Of a DNA stretch of 64,000 nt, positions 52,963 to 63,400 are shown one piece after another. A program made the translations under genes and the position numbers. Position 1 is the stretch's first letter. The number at the start of each line of letters is the position of its first letter. The notes beneath the pieces are model-generated. The model was given only the letters and a program-made list of their open reading frames with translations. It was not told where the DNA came from and made no database searches. Location: assembly GCF_000620505.1 (NCBI RefSeq), contig NZ_JIBC01000005.1, positions 434,001 to 498,000 on the forward strand, read 5' to 3'. This stretch comes from Sulfitobacter sp. 20_GPM-1509m. Lineage in GTDB: Bacteria; Pseudomonadota; Alphaproteobacteria; Rhodobacterales; Rhodobacteraceae.

Positions 52963-53050
52963 CTGCGCCCCCGTAAGCTTTGGGCGGGTATAACATGCCC
53001 CACCAGATGTGCGAGGGCTGCGCGGCGGGGGCTCGCCCGCCGCGCAAGTC

Positions 53051-54202
53051 TTAGCCTTTCATCGAATCCCAGAAGGATTTGACCGACGAGAAAAAGCTGC
53101 TGGATTCGGGGTTGTTCTCTTCCGAGAGGTCTTCGAATTCGCGCAACAGTTCCTTTTGACGGCTGGTCAGGTTCACCGGCGTTTCAACCGCCAGTTCGAT
53201 GAACATATCGCCCGGCCCACCGCCGCGCAGGGCGGGCATACCCTTGGCGCGCAGGCGCATCTGGCGGCCCGATTGCGACCCTGCGGGGATTTGCACGCGG
53301 CCACGGCCACCGTCGATGGTCGGCACTTCGATGCTGCCACCCAGGGCGGCGGTGCCCATGCTGACCGGCACGCGGCAATACAGGTTGTTGCCGTCGCGCT
53401 CGAACAGCTTGTGTTCGGTCACCTCGATAAAGATGTACAGATCGCCGGTTGGCCCGCCGCGCATACCGGCCTCGCCTTCACCGGCCAGACGGATGCGGGT
53501 GCCGGTTTCGACGCCTGCGGGGATGTTCACCGACAACGCACGGTCTTTTTCCACGCGGCCGGCGCCCTGACAGGCGCTGCACGGGTTCTTGATGATCTGG
53601 CCCATGCCCGAGCAGGTCGGACAGGTGCGTTCCACGGTGAAAAAGCCTTGTTGCGCGCGCACCTTGCCCATGCCCGAGCACGTCGGGCAGGTCGTGGGCT
53701 CGGCGCCGTTTTCGGCACCCGATCCGTTACAGACCGAGCACGAGACCGCGGTGGGCACGTTGATCGTTTTCTGCAGACCCGCATAGGCGTCTTCCAGCGA
53801 CACCCGCAGGTTATAGCGCAGGTCCGAGCCGCGCGCCGCACGGCGTCCGCCGCCACGCTGGCCGCCCATGAAGTCGCCGAACAGGTCGTCGAACACGTCG
53901 GAAAAAGCCGATCCGAAATCGCCCTGACCGCCGCCGCCAAAGCCGCCGCCGGGTCGTCCGCCGCCGCCCATGCCGCCTTCGAATGCGGCGTGGCCGTAGC
54001 GGTCATAGGCCGCCTTCTTGTCGGCGTCCTTGAGAACCTCATAGGCCTCGTTGGCCTCTTTGAACTGCGCTTCGGCCTTGGGGTTGTCGGCGTTGCGGTC
54101 GGGGTGAAGTTCCTTGGCCTTGGTGCGATAGCCCTTTTTTATCTCATCCGCAGACGCGCCTTTTGCGACCCCAAGGACCTCGTAATAATCACGTTTTGCC
54201 AT
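53051..54202 (-). CDS. dnaJ: Chaperone DnaJ
   Basis: The 383-aa Hsp40 has a J domain at residues 1-70 with the HPD motif in [10 protein letters not shown] glycine-rich linker follows, then a zinc domain of four CxxCxGxG-type repeats ([16 protein letters not shown] twice, CSACQGAG) and two C-terminal substrate domains. It stimulates DnaK ATPase and delivers clients. It lies 77 bases downstream of dnaK on the same strand, with a strong hairpin in the gap. The two genes form one heat-shock unit. Confidence 0.97.
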   Translation of the reverse strand: MAKRDYYEVLGVAKGASADEIKKGYRTKAKELHPDRNADNPKAEAQFKEANEAYEVLKDADKKAAYDRYGHAAFEGGMGGGGRPGGGFGGGGQGDFGSAFSDVFDDLFGDFMGGQRGGGRRAARGSDLRYNLRVSLEDAYAGLQKTINVPTAVSCSVCNGSGAENGAEPTTCPTCSGMGKVRAQQGFFTVERTCPTCSGMGQIIKNPCSACQGAGRVEKDRALSVNIPAGVETGTRIRLAGEGEAGMRGGPTGDLYIFIEVTEHKLFERDGNNLYCRVPVSMGTAALGGSIEVPTIDGGRGRVQIPAGSQSGRQMRLRAKGMPALRGGGPGDMFIELAVETPVNLTSRQKELLREFEDLSEENNPESSSFFSSVKSFWDSMKG

Positions 54203-54227
54203 GTGTCATGTCCTTGTCTGGAACGTC

Positions 54228-54258
54228 GAGGGCCGGCCCGGAGATCGGACCGGCCCTC
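54228..54258 (-). terminator. Hairpin between dnaK and dnaJ
   Basis: GAGGGCCGGCCCG and CGGACCGGCCCTC form a 13-base stem with one C-A mismatch and a five-base loop. No T-run follows. It may act as a partial terminator or as an mRNA processing/stability element lowering DnaJ relative to DnaK. Confidence 0.5.
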
Positions 54259-54279
54259 TGAGTGGTTCCGTACGTATGA

Positions 54280-56190
<1,911 letters not shown>

Positions 56191-56302
56191 ATTTTCGATC
56201 CCTTTTTCTACTCAAGGCGATGACACGAGACATGGGCCCGTTTCGGCACCCAAGCCCCGAATGAAGTATCACGAAGCGGAGTGCCCCGTGCGGTTCGATG
56301 GG

Positions 56303-56331
56303 TATATAAGGAGCGTAAATGCACGCTGCAA
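56303..56331 (-). promoter_or_regulatory. Putative heat-shock (RpoH-type) promoter of dnaK
   Basis: Read leftward, TTGCAG (56331-56326) and TATATA (56308-56303) are separated by 17 bases, and the region GGTTGCAG...CTCCTTATATACCC resembles alphaproteobacterial sigma32 promoters (CTTG-type -35 with a C-rich -10 region). There is no CIRCE inverted repeat. The dnaK start lies about 113 bases downstream. Confidence 0.5.
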
Positions 56332-56379
56332 CCGCTCTTGAGGCGGCATTAAGGCGAATTTTCACGGTTTGATGCGGAT

Positions 56380-56982
56380 ATGACGAAGTTGATCCTGCGG
56401 GATGTCGAAATTCACAAAGGTTTTCTGGATCGCGCAGCACAGGGCGAACTGTTGGATGCGGTGCGCGGGGTGGTGGCCGCGGCGCCGTTGTTCCAGCCTG
56501 ACACGCCATACGGCAAGCCGATGTCTGTGCGGATGAGTTCGGCCGGGCGTTATGGCTGGTTTTCCGACCGCAGTGGCTATCGCTATGCCGACCGGCACCC
56601 GTCGGGGACGGCGTGGCCGCCGGTTCCGGATGCGATTCTGGCGATCTGGGACAGGGTGACACGGCTGGAGCGCCAGCCCGATTGCTGTTTGATCAATTAT
56701 TACGGCGAAGGTGCGCGGATGGGGCTGCATCAGGATCGTGACGAGGCGGATTTTGCGTGGCCTGTCGTGTCAGTGTCGCTGGGCGATCCGGGGTTGTTTC
56801 GGGTCGGCAACCGGACGCGCGGCGGCAAGACCGAATCGATCTGGCTGGAAAGCGGCGACGTGGTGGTGCTGGGCGGGCCTGCGCGGCTGGTCTATCACGG
56901 GGTCGACCGGATCAAGTTCGGCGCAGGCACGCTGCTGCCAAAGGGCGGGCGGATCAACCTGACGCTGCGCGTGGTGGATTAA
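56380..56982 (+). CDS. alkB: AlkB-family alpha-ketoglutarate-dependent dioxygenase
   Basis: The 200-aa enzyme repairs N-alkylated bases by oxidative demethylation. The Fe(II) site is LHQDRDE with the first His and Asp, plus the later VYHGVDRI His; the 2-oxoglutarate arginine pair lies in GGRINLTLR. The nucleotide-recognition lid MSSAGRYGWFSDRSGYRY is typical of AlkB proper rather than of ALKBH-type relatives. It is divergent from dnaK and convergent with the SH3 gene, with stops overlapping as TTAA. Confidence 0.93.
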   Translation: MTKLILRDVEIHKGFLDRAAQGELLDAVRGVVAAAPLFQPDTPYGKPMSVRMSSAGRYGWFSDRSGYRYADRHPSGTAWPPVPDAILAIWDRVTRLERQPDCCLINYYGEGARMGLHQDRDEADFAWPVVSVSLGDPGLFRVGNRTRGGKTESIWLESGDVVVLGGPARLVYHGVDRIKFGAGTLLPKGGRINLTLRVVD

Positions 56983-57581
56983 GGGGCGAGCGAACAGCAG
57001 CCGGTCAGATAGCGCGGGCCATCATTTCCGGTCAGCACCAGTCCGATGGACAGGCCGTAGGCGCGGTCAGACATGCCGTCGGAACAGGCGCGGGCATCTA
57101 TCGTGGCGATCATCTGGCCGCTGGGGCTTTGGCCCAGAACGGCAAGGCTGTTGGTGGTGTTCGGTGAGCCCAGCTCGGCTGTGGGCTGATAAGGTTGTGG
57201 ACCGGTTTCGGGGGCGCGAAAGACATGGGTTGTGCCCAGGGACAGGTTCCAGAACGGCTCTGTCCCGCCGCATTCCGCGCGCAACGGGCGGCTTGGCGCA
57301 TCGCTGTGTTGCAGGAACCGGATTGCGGCCCAGCCCGCATTTTCACCCACGTTGACCAGACCCCATTTGCCGTCGTCGGACAGGGCCATCACCTCGACGC
57401 CCGCTTCGTTGTGCAACAATGTGCCGATGATGGTACTTTGCGCATCGGGCTGCGCGCGCACATTCAGCACATCGTCGTCGGCCACGTCGATCACGTGGTA
57501 CAGCGCCGGAAGGTCAAAGGCCCAACTGGCTTGCGGCACCCAGCACAGCAGCGCCAGCGTAACGGCCAGCGCGTGTATCAT
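56979..57581 (-). CDS. Exported SH3-domain protein
   Basis: The 200-aa protein has a signal (ALAVTLALLCWVPQASWA). A bacterial SH3 domain follows (VLNVRAQPDAQSTIIGTLLHNEAGVEV, WGLVNVGENAGWAAIRFL), and a C-terminal part with two Cys-containing loops (AECGGTEPFWNLSLG and RYLTGCCSLAP). The SH3 fold often binds peptidoglycan or other envelope polymers. Its start overlaps the stop of the polysaccharide-export-type permease gene (ATGA), so the two are probably translated together. The exact function is unknown. Confidence 0.85.
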   Translation of the reverse strand: MIHALAVTLALLCWVPQASWAFDLPALYHVIDVADDDVLNVRAQPDAQSTIIGTLLHNEAGVEVMALSDDGKWGLVNVGENAGWAAIRFLQHSDAPSRPLRAECGGTEPFWNLSLGTTHVFRAPETGPQPYQPTAELGSPNTTNSLAVLGQSPSGQMIATIDARACSDGMSDRAYGLSIGLVLTGNDGPRYLTGCCSLAP

Positions 57582-58402
57582 CGCCGCGCGTTCCAGCTGA
57601 GCGACGCATGGCGGCGGGTGTAGAATTCGCCCATCAGTCCCAGCATGATCAACACGCCCCCCACGTAGATCGGATAGGTGACCGACGAATGATGCGGCGC
57701 ATAGTTGATAAAGGCAAAGCCACGCGCCTGATCGATGCAGTGGAACAGCGGGTTCCAGTCGAACATCGCCAGCATGTAGCCGGGCAGCGTGTTGGCCACG
57801 AACATCTTGCCCGAGGCGATCATGTTGGCACGTTGATAGATGGTGGTGAAAATGTTCACGAACGTCGGAAACCACGGTTTGATCGACAAAAGCACCAGCC
57901 CCAGTGCAAGGCCGGTGAACCATGCCACCAGCAACATGCCAAAGGCCGCAATCGGGCGGTCGATCTCAAGCGGGACAAAGGCCACATGATAGATGAACAG
58001 GATCATGAACAGGGACAGCACCTGAATATACAGCGTCCCCACAGCGGCAGAGGCAATCGCGATGATGGTGTTCATCGGCGCGTGCTGCATCATCGGGCTG
58101 GCGGGACCTTCTGATCCCACGACCGCGCCCAGCGTCTTGGTGTGGGTCATGTACAGGAAGATGCCCGACATGATGTAGACCAGAAAATCGCCCCTCAGCG
58201 CCGAACCGCGCAGGCCCAGCACCGAGAACATAACGTAGAACGCCAGCACGAAAATCGCCGCTTGCAGCATGTTCATGGCGATGGCCATGAAGGCGTTGTT
58301 GTGCGTTTTCCGAACGTTGCGCACCACCGAATGATAGACCAGTTCGGCGATCAGGATCGCGGTCCCGATGCCCGACTGCGGCTTGCGTGTTGATTGGAAC
58401 AT
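57578..58402 (-). CDS. ABC-2 type permease, KpsM/Wzm-like polysaccharide exporter subunit
   Basis: The 274-aa inner-membrane protein has six hydrophobic segments, as in KpsM-type exporters of capsule or O-chain polysaccharide. Markers are HNNAFMAIAMNMLQAAIFVLAFY in the first span and NPLFHCIDQARGFAFINY near the end. The start before FQSTRKPQSG gives the usual length; a longer reading adds 29 residues. No ATPase gene is adjacent, so KpsT must lie elsewhere. It is divergent from cysQ, a typical pairing in the group, and is co-translated with the SH3 protein. Confidence 0.88.
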   Translation of the reverse strand: MFQSTRKPQSGIGTAILIAELVYHSVVRNVRKTHNNAFMAIAMNMLQAAIFVLAFYVMFSVLGLRGSALRGDFLVYIMSGIFLYMTHTKTLGAVVGSEGPASPMMQHAPMNTIIAIASAAVGTLYIQVLSLFMILFIYHVAFVPLEIDRPIAAFGMLLVAWFTGLALGLVLLSIKPWFPTFVNIFTTIYQRANMIASGKMFVANTLPGYMLAMFDWNPLFHCIDQARGFAFINYAPHHSSVTYPIYVGGVLIMLGLMGEFYTRRHASLSWNARR

Positions 58403-58520
58403 ATGCGGTCGTGCCTCAGGTGGTGCGAAAGTCGCAGGGAAATCTTGCCGTTCCGTTACTGCGGCATCATAAGGTGATCCTGCACGCATTTCAATCTGGG
58501 CCGAGCAAGGGGATTATTTC

Positions 58521-59318
58521 ATGAATTACGAGACTTTGGTGCCTGTCATGCGCCGTCTGGCGCTGGAAGCCGGTGACAAGATCATGGAGATCTATGACGC
58601 CGATGACTTCGAGGTCAAAACCAAGTCGGATGACAGCCCCGTGACCGCTGCTGACGAAGCCGCTGATGCGATTATCTCGGAGGGTCTGCGCGAGGCCTTT
58701 CCCGATATGATGCTGGTAACAGAGGAACAATCGGACACCCACGACACCACAGGCGACACCTTCCTGATCGTCGACCCGCTGGATGGGACCAAGGAATTCG
58801 TGCACCGTCGCGGCGATTTCACCGTGAACATTGCGCTGGTCGAAGCGGGCAAACCGACGCGCGGCGTGGTCTATGCACCGGCCAAAAACCGCATGTTTTT
58901 CACCCAGGCCGACGGCCAGACCGTCGAAGAGGCCGGCCCCTTTCAAAAAGATTTGATCGGTTCGCTGACGCCTTTGCGCGTGTCCCAGCCGGACAATGAT
59001 GCGCTGATGGTGGTCGCGTCGAAATCGCACCGCGATCAGGCGACCGATGACCACATCAATAAATATGCGGTCAAGGACATGACCTCGGCAGGTTCGTCGC
59101 TGAAGTTCTGCCTGATCGCCACCGGCGAGGCGGATCTGTACCCGCGTCTGGGCCGCACCATGGAATGGGACACCGCCGCAGGTCACGCGGTCCTGCTGGG
59201 TGCGGGCGGCAAGGTCGTGCGCTTTGATGATCACAGCGACCTGACCTATGGCAAGGATGACTATGCCAACCCGTTCTTCATTGCCTATTCGCCTGACGTT
59301 GCGCTGAAGCCCGCCTGA
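58521..59318 (+). CDS. cysQ: 3'(2'),5'-bisphosphate nucleotidase
   Basis: The 265-aa Mg-dependent phosphatase removes adenosine 3',5'-bisphosphate, a by-product of sulfate activation and of phosphopantetheine transfer. Metal motif DPLDGTKEFV, the second motif WDTAAGHAVLLGAGG and the SAGSSLKFCLIA stretch are typical. An AAGGGGA ribosome site precedes the ATG. It overlaps kdsB by the ATGA arrangement and leads the surface-polysaccharide block. Its position beside a polysaccharide exporter hints at a link with sulfated or phosphate-rich envelope polymers. Confidence 0.93.
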   Translation: MNYETLVPVMRRLALEAGDKIMEIYDADDFEVKTKSDDSPVTAADEAADAIISEGLREAFPDMMLVTEEQSDTHDTTGDTFLIVDPLDGTKEFVHRRGDFTVNIALVEAGKPTRGVVYAPAKNRMFFTQADGQTVEEAGPFQKDLIGSLTPLRVSQPDNDALMVVASKSHRDQATDDHINKYAVKDMTSAGSSLKFCLIATGEADLYPRLGRTMEWDTAAGHAVLLGAGGKVVRFDDHSDLTYGKDDYANPFFIAYSPDVALKPA

Positions 59319-60121
59319 TGTCGGTTCTGGTTGTCATCCCGGCCCGTTATGCTTCGACCCGCTATCCCGGCAAGCCTTTGGTGGCATTGACCGGGGCCAG
59401 CGGTGTGGCGTCCACGTTGATCGAACGCAGCTGGCGCGCTGCCATGTCCGTGCAAGGGGTGGACCGCGTGGTGGTGGCGACGGATGACGACCGCATCGCC
59501 GATGCGGCGCGGGCGTTCGGGGCCGAGGTTGTGATGACCTCGACCCAATGCGCCAACGGCACCGAACGCTGCGCCGAAGCCCACGCCACGCTGGGCGGTG
59601 GTTATGATGTGGTCGTGAACCTGCAAGGCGACGCGCCCCTGACGCCGCCGTGGTTCGTCGAGGCGCTGATCGAGGCGATGCAGGCGTCACAGGATGCCGA
59701 CATTGCGACGCCGGTGCTGCGCTGTGACGGCGCGACGCTGAACGGATTTCTGGCCGACCGCAAAGCGGGACGTGTCGGCGGCACGACGGCGGTCTTTGAT
59801 GGCAACCGCAAGGCGCTGTATTTCAGCAAGGAAGTGATCCCCTACATCGGCACCACCTTTGCCGATGACGCGGATGAAACGCCCGTGTTCCACCATGTTG
59901 GTGTCTACGCCTACCGTCCGGCGGCGCTGGCTGCCTATCCCGGTTGGGCCGTGGGTCCGCTGGAGCAGCTCGAAGGGCTGGAACAGTTGCGGTTCATGGA
60001 AAGTGGCGGCGCGGTTCTGTGTGTCGAAGTGGACGCGCGTGGCCGTCAGTTCTGGGAACTGAACAACCCCGAAGACGTGCCCCGGATCGAGACGATGATG
60101 TCCCAGATGGGCCTGGAATGA
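59318..60121 (+). CDS. kdsB: 3-deoxy-manno-octulosonate cytidylyltransferase
   Basis: The 267-aa enzyme makes CMP-Kdo for lipopolysaccharide or capsule. The nucleotide-binding start VVIPARYASTRYPGKPLV is diagnostic. NLQGDAPLTPP and VHVGVYAYRPAAL-like wording later confirm the family (here FHHVGVYAYRPAAL). It lies between cysQ and a GT2 gene with overlapping ends, so it is likely part of a capsule-type locus; KpsU is the capsule-specific name for the same reaction. Confidence 0.92.
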   Translation: MSVLVVIPARYASTRYPGKPLVALTGASGVASTLIERSWRAAMSVQGVDRVVVATDDDRIADAARAFGAEVVMTSTQCANGTERCAEAHATLGGGYDVVVNLQGDAPLTPPWFVEALIEAMQASQDADIATPVLRCDGATLNGFLADRKAGRVGGTTAVFDGNRKALYFSKEVIPYIGTTFADDADETPVFHHVGVYAYRPAALAAYPGWAVGPLEQLEGLEQLRFMESGGAVLCVEVDARGRQFWELNNPEDVPRIETMMSQMGLE

Positions 60122-61350
60122 ACCAGCCCCCGGTCAGCGTGGTGATCGTCAGCCGCGGCCGACCGGATGCTTTGCGTGTGTGTCTGACCGGGTGCATGCA
60201 GCTGCTTTACGATCCGTTCGAGATTGTCGTGGTGGCCGACCCCGCCGGGGTCGCCGCGGCGCAGGCGCTGTCTTTTGCCAAACAGATCAAGATCATCGGC
60301 TTTGACGACGCCAACATATCGGCGGCACGCAATGTCGGGATCAATGCGGCGGCGGGCGAGATCTTGGCCTTTGTCGACGACGATGCAGTGCCGGAACCCA
60401 CCTGGCTGACCCATCTGACACACGCGATGCAGCACAACGATGTTGTTGTCGCCGGCGGTTATGTGCGGGCGCGCAACGGCATTTCCTATCAATGGAAAGG
60501 ACGCACGCTGGACGCGCTGGGCGATGCGGTGGACATGCCCGTGACGGGGCTGGAGCCTGTCGTGGTACAGCCCACCCCCACGCGCTGTGCCAAGACCGAA
60601 GGCACCAACATGGCGGTGCGCCGTGACGTATTGCTAGAGGTCGGCGGCTTTGACCCGGCGTACCATTATTTTCTGGACGAAACCGACCTGAACATGCGGC
60701 TGGCCAAGGCCGGATACGCCTGTGCCATCGTTCCACGCGCACAGGTGCACCACGGTTTTGCCGCGAACAAGCTGCGCCGGGCCGACCGTGTGCCCACAGA
60801 TCTGTTCGACATCGGCGCCAGCTGGGCGGTGTTTCAGCGCAAGTTTATCCCGCAGGACAAACGCCGCGATCATTGGCGGGTCATTCGCATGTCCGAACGC
60901 AGGCGCGCCGTGCGCCTGATGGTCAGCGGCCATATTGAGCCACGCGCGGTTACGGGGCTGATCTCGCGGCTGGACCAGGGCTATGGTCAGGGAATCGCGC
61001 GGCGCATGGGCGAGGGGCATATCACCCAGACCCCCAACGCCCCTTTCAAGAGGATCGCGCCGTTATCCGGAGCCATGTCCTATCTGGCAGCACGGCGTTC
61101 AAGCGCCGCAAAGGCACGCACAGAGGCCCTGCACAGGGTGAAAAACGGCGAGGTTGTCACCTTGATCATTCTGTCCCCCAATGCTCTGTACCATCAGGCA
61201 AGATTTCACCCTGATGGCTATTGGGAACAACGTGGCGGTTTGTTTGGAAAAAGCAGTCGCTGCCAGTCATTGTTGAAATTCTGGCGTTTTAATGATCGGT
61301 TTTCCGCCGAAAAAAAGAGATTATCCGCGATCCGCGGTGGATCGGATTGA
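60118..61350 (+). CDS. Glycosyltransferase family 2
   Basis: The 410-aa protein has a GT-A fold at the N-terminus: VSVVIVSRGRPDALRVCL, the DxD-type VDDDAVPEPTW, and EGTNMAVRRDVLLEVGGFDPAYHYFLDETDLNMRLAKAG split as the acceptor and catalytic region. An arginine-rich middle and a C-terminal extra domain of about 100 residues with LIILSPNALYHQARFHPDG follow, ending at RGGSD. It probably adds a sugar in the cytoplasm during surface-polysaccharide assembly. Start overlaps the kdsB stop. Confidence 0.9.
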   Translation: MNQPPVSVVIVSRGRPDALRVCLTGCMQLLYDPFEIVVVADPAGVAAAQALSFAKQIKIIGFDDANISAARNVGINAAAGEILAFVDDDAVPEPTWLTHLTHAMQHNDVVVAGGYVRARNGISYQWKGRTLDALGDAVDMPVTGLEPVVVQPTPTRCAKTEGTNMAVRRDVLLEVGGFDPAYHYFLDETDLNMRLAKAGYACAIVPRAQVHHGFAANKLRRADRVPTDLFDIGASWAVFQRKFIPQDKRRDHWRVIRMSERRRAVRLMVSGHIEPRAVTGLISRLDQGYGQGIARRMGEGHITQTPNAPFKRIAPLSGAMSYLAARRSSAAKARTEALHRVKNGEVVTLIILSPNALYHQARFHPDGYWEQRGGLFGKSSRCQSLLKFWRFNDRFSAEKKRLSAIRGGSD

Positions 61351-61500
61351 AAGACTTTGGAACTTTAGAAACAAATTGATTGCCAAGGTGTTTATGTAGC
61401 TTAAAGCACCCAAAACCCTAAATTGCGCCATGATCCGGGCAATATTTTGTATTTGAATGCGCCTACCCGCAGGCACCGCGGACAGTATGAGGACGAGAGT

Positions 61501-62394
61501 ATGCCCAAAAAAGTAACAAAAGCCATTTTTCCGGTGGCAGGTCTGGGAACGCGGTTTTTGCCTGCGACCAAATCGGTGCCGAAAGAGATCATGACGCTGG
61601 TCGACCGCCCGCTGATCCAATACGCCATCGACGAGGCGCGCGCGGCGGGTATCAAGGAATTCATCTTTGTCACCTCGCGCGGCAAGGGCGCGCTTGAGGA
61701 CTATTTCGACCACGCCCCGCAGCTGGAACAGGAGCTGCGCAAGAAGGGCAAGACCGAGCTGTTGGATATCCTCAAGGACACCAACATGGATTCCGGTGCG
61801 ATTGCTTACATCCGTCAGCACAAGGCGCTGGGCCTGGGCCACGCGGTCTGGTGCGCACGTCGGCTGGTGGGTGATGAACCCTTTGCCGTGATCCTGCCGG
61901 ACGATGTCATCGCCGCCGAAAAGCCGTGCCTGCAGCAGATGGTCGAGGCCTATGCCGAAACCGGCGGCAGCATGGTCGCCGCAATGGAAGTGCCGCCCGA
62001 AAAGGCGTCGTCCTACGGTGTTCTGGAAGTCAGCGAAGACATGGGCGATCTGGTCAAGGTCAAGAGCATGGTCGAGAAACCCGCCCCCGGCACAGCGCCG
62101 TCGAACCTTGCGGTGATCGGACGTTACATCCTGTCTCCCAACGTGCTGACCAACCTGAACCGGATGAAATCCGGTGCCGGTGGTGAAATCCAGCTGACCG
62201 ACGCGATTGCCGAGGAAATCGCGCAGGATCAGGCGGTTTATGGCTATCGCTTCAGCGGGCAGCGTTTCGATTGCGGGTCCAAATCCGGCTTCCTTCAGGC
62301 CACGGTGTCCTTCGGTCTGGCGCGCGAAGAGTTGCGGGACGACCTATCGGCCTATATCCGTGACATTGTGAATATGGAGAAGGCCGCAGAGTAA
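61501..62394 (+). CDS. galU: UTP-glucose-1-phosphate uridylyltransferase
   Basis: The 297-aa enzyme makes UDP-glucose. The nucleotide motif is FPVAGLGTRFLPATKS followed by VPKEIMTLVDRPLIQYA, and FAVILPDDVI with EKP near the sugar site complete it. It starts after a 150-base AT-rich gap that holds no clear gene and probably the promoter. It is followed by galE, 19 bases downstream, for conversion of UDP-glucose to UDP-galactose. Confidence 0.96.
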   Translation: MPKKVTKAIFPVAGLGTRFLPATKSVPKEIMTLVDRPLIQYAIDEARAAGIKEFIFVTSRGKGALEDYFDHAPQLEQELRKKGKTELLDILKDTNMDSGAIAYIRQHKALGLGHAVWCARRLVGDEPFAVILPDDVIAAEKPCLQQMVEAYAETGGSMVAAMEVPPEKASSYGVLEVSEDMGDLVKVKSMVEKPAPGTAPSNLAVIGRYILSPNVLTNLNRMKSGAGGEIQLTDAIAEEIAQDQAVYGYRFSGQRFDCGSKSGFLQATVSFGLAREELRDDLSAYIRDIVNMEKAAE

Positions 62395-62413
62395 CGCGGA
62401 CCGGGGGCTGCAA

Positions 62414-63400
62414 GTGGACAATCACGTATTGGTAACAGGCGGGGCGGGCTATATTGGCGCGCACGCCTGCAAGGCGTTGCGCCGTGCGGGTTATGTGCCT
62501 GTGACGTTCGACAATCTGGTGACCGGCTGGCAGGACGCGGTGAAATTCGGGCCTTTCGAACGGGGCGATCTGCTGGACCGGGCGCGGCTGGACGAAGTGT
62601 TCGCCAAATACGAACCCGTGGCCGTCATGCATTTCGCCGCCCTCAGCCAGGTCGGTGAAAGCATGTCGCAACCGGGCCGCTACTGGCACAACAACGTCGG
62701 TGGTTCGCTGAACCTGATCGAGGCGGCGGTTGACGCGGCGTGCATGAACTTTGTGTTCTCGTCCACCTGTGCCACCTATGGCGATCAGGACAATGTGGTG
62801 CTGGACGAAAACAGCGCACAGTATCCGATCAACGCCTATGGCGCGTCGAAACGTGCGATCGAGGACATCCTGCGTGATTTCGAAGCGGCGCACGGGCTGC
62901 GCAACGTCATCTTTCGCTATTTCAACGTGGCCGGCGCCGACCCAGAGGCCGAGGTTGGCGAGTTTCACCAGCCCGAGACGCATCTGATCCCGCTGATGCT
63001 GGATGCCATTGACGGCAAGCGTGACGCGCTGACCATCTTTGGCACCGATTACGACACGCCCGATGGCACCTGTATTCGCGATTATGTGCATGTCTGCGAT
63101 CTGGTGGACGCGCATGTTCTGGGACTGAAGTGGTTGCAGGACGGCAAGGGCAGCCGTGTGTTCAACCTGGGCACCGGCAGCGGGTTTTCCGTGCGCGAGG
63201 TGATCGATCAGTCGCGGGCCGTGACCAACCGCGCCGTGCCGTTCAACGAGGGCGCGCGGCGGGCCGGGGATGCGACAAAGCTGGTCTCGGGGTCTACGCG
63301 CGCTGTGGCCGAACTGGGGTGGCAGCCGGACCGGTCGAACCTGAACACCATGATCGCTGACGCCTGGAGATGGCATCAAACTGGCCACTTTGACAAATAA
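62414..63400 (+). CDS. galE: UDP-glucose 4-epimerase
   Basis: The 328-aa SDR-type enzyme has the NAD loop TGGAGYIGAHACKAL, the catalytic SSTCATYG and the YGASK pair (Tyr and Lys), and RYFNVAGADPEAEVGE for the sugar. The start is a GTG with a GGGGG-rich region before it; no nearer ATG fits. The stop overlaps the start of the next glycosyltransferase gene by eleven bases. It supplies UDP-galactose to the polysaccharide block. Confidence 0.95.
   Translation: MDNHVLVTGGAGYIGAHACKALRRAGYVPVTFDNLVTGWQDAVKFGPFERGDLLDRARLDEVFAKYEPVAVMHFAALSQVGESMSQPGRYWHNNVGGSLNLIEAAVDAACMNFVFSSTCATYGDQDNVVLDENSAQYPINAYGASKRAIEDILRDFEAAHGLRNVIFRYFNVAGADPEAEVGEFHQPETHLIPLMLDAIDGKRDALTIFGTDYDTPDGTCIRDYVHVCDLVDAHVLGLKWLQDGKGSRVFNLGTGSGFSVREVIDQSRAVTNRAVPFNEGARRAGDATKLVSGSTRAVAELGWQPDRSNLNTMIADAWRWHQTGHFDK

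Noticed and set aside
61351-61500. AT-rich gap before galU examined for a small gene or RNA
   Set aside because: No frame with a ribosome site and no stable hairpin were found; it probably holds only the galU promoter, whose elements I could not place reliably.
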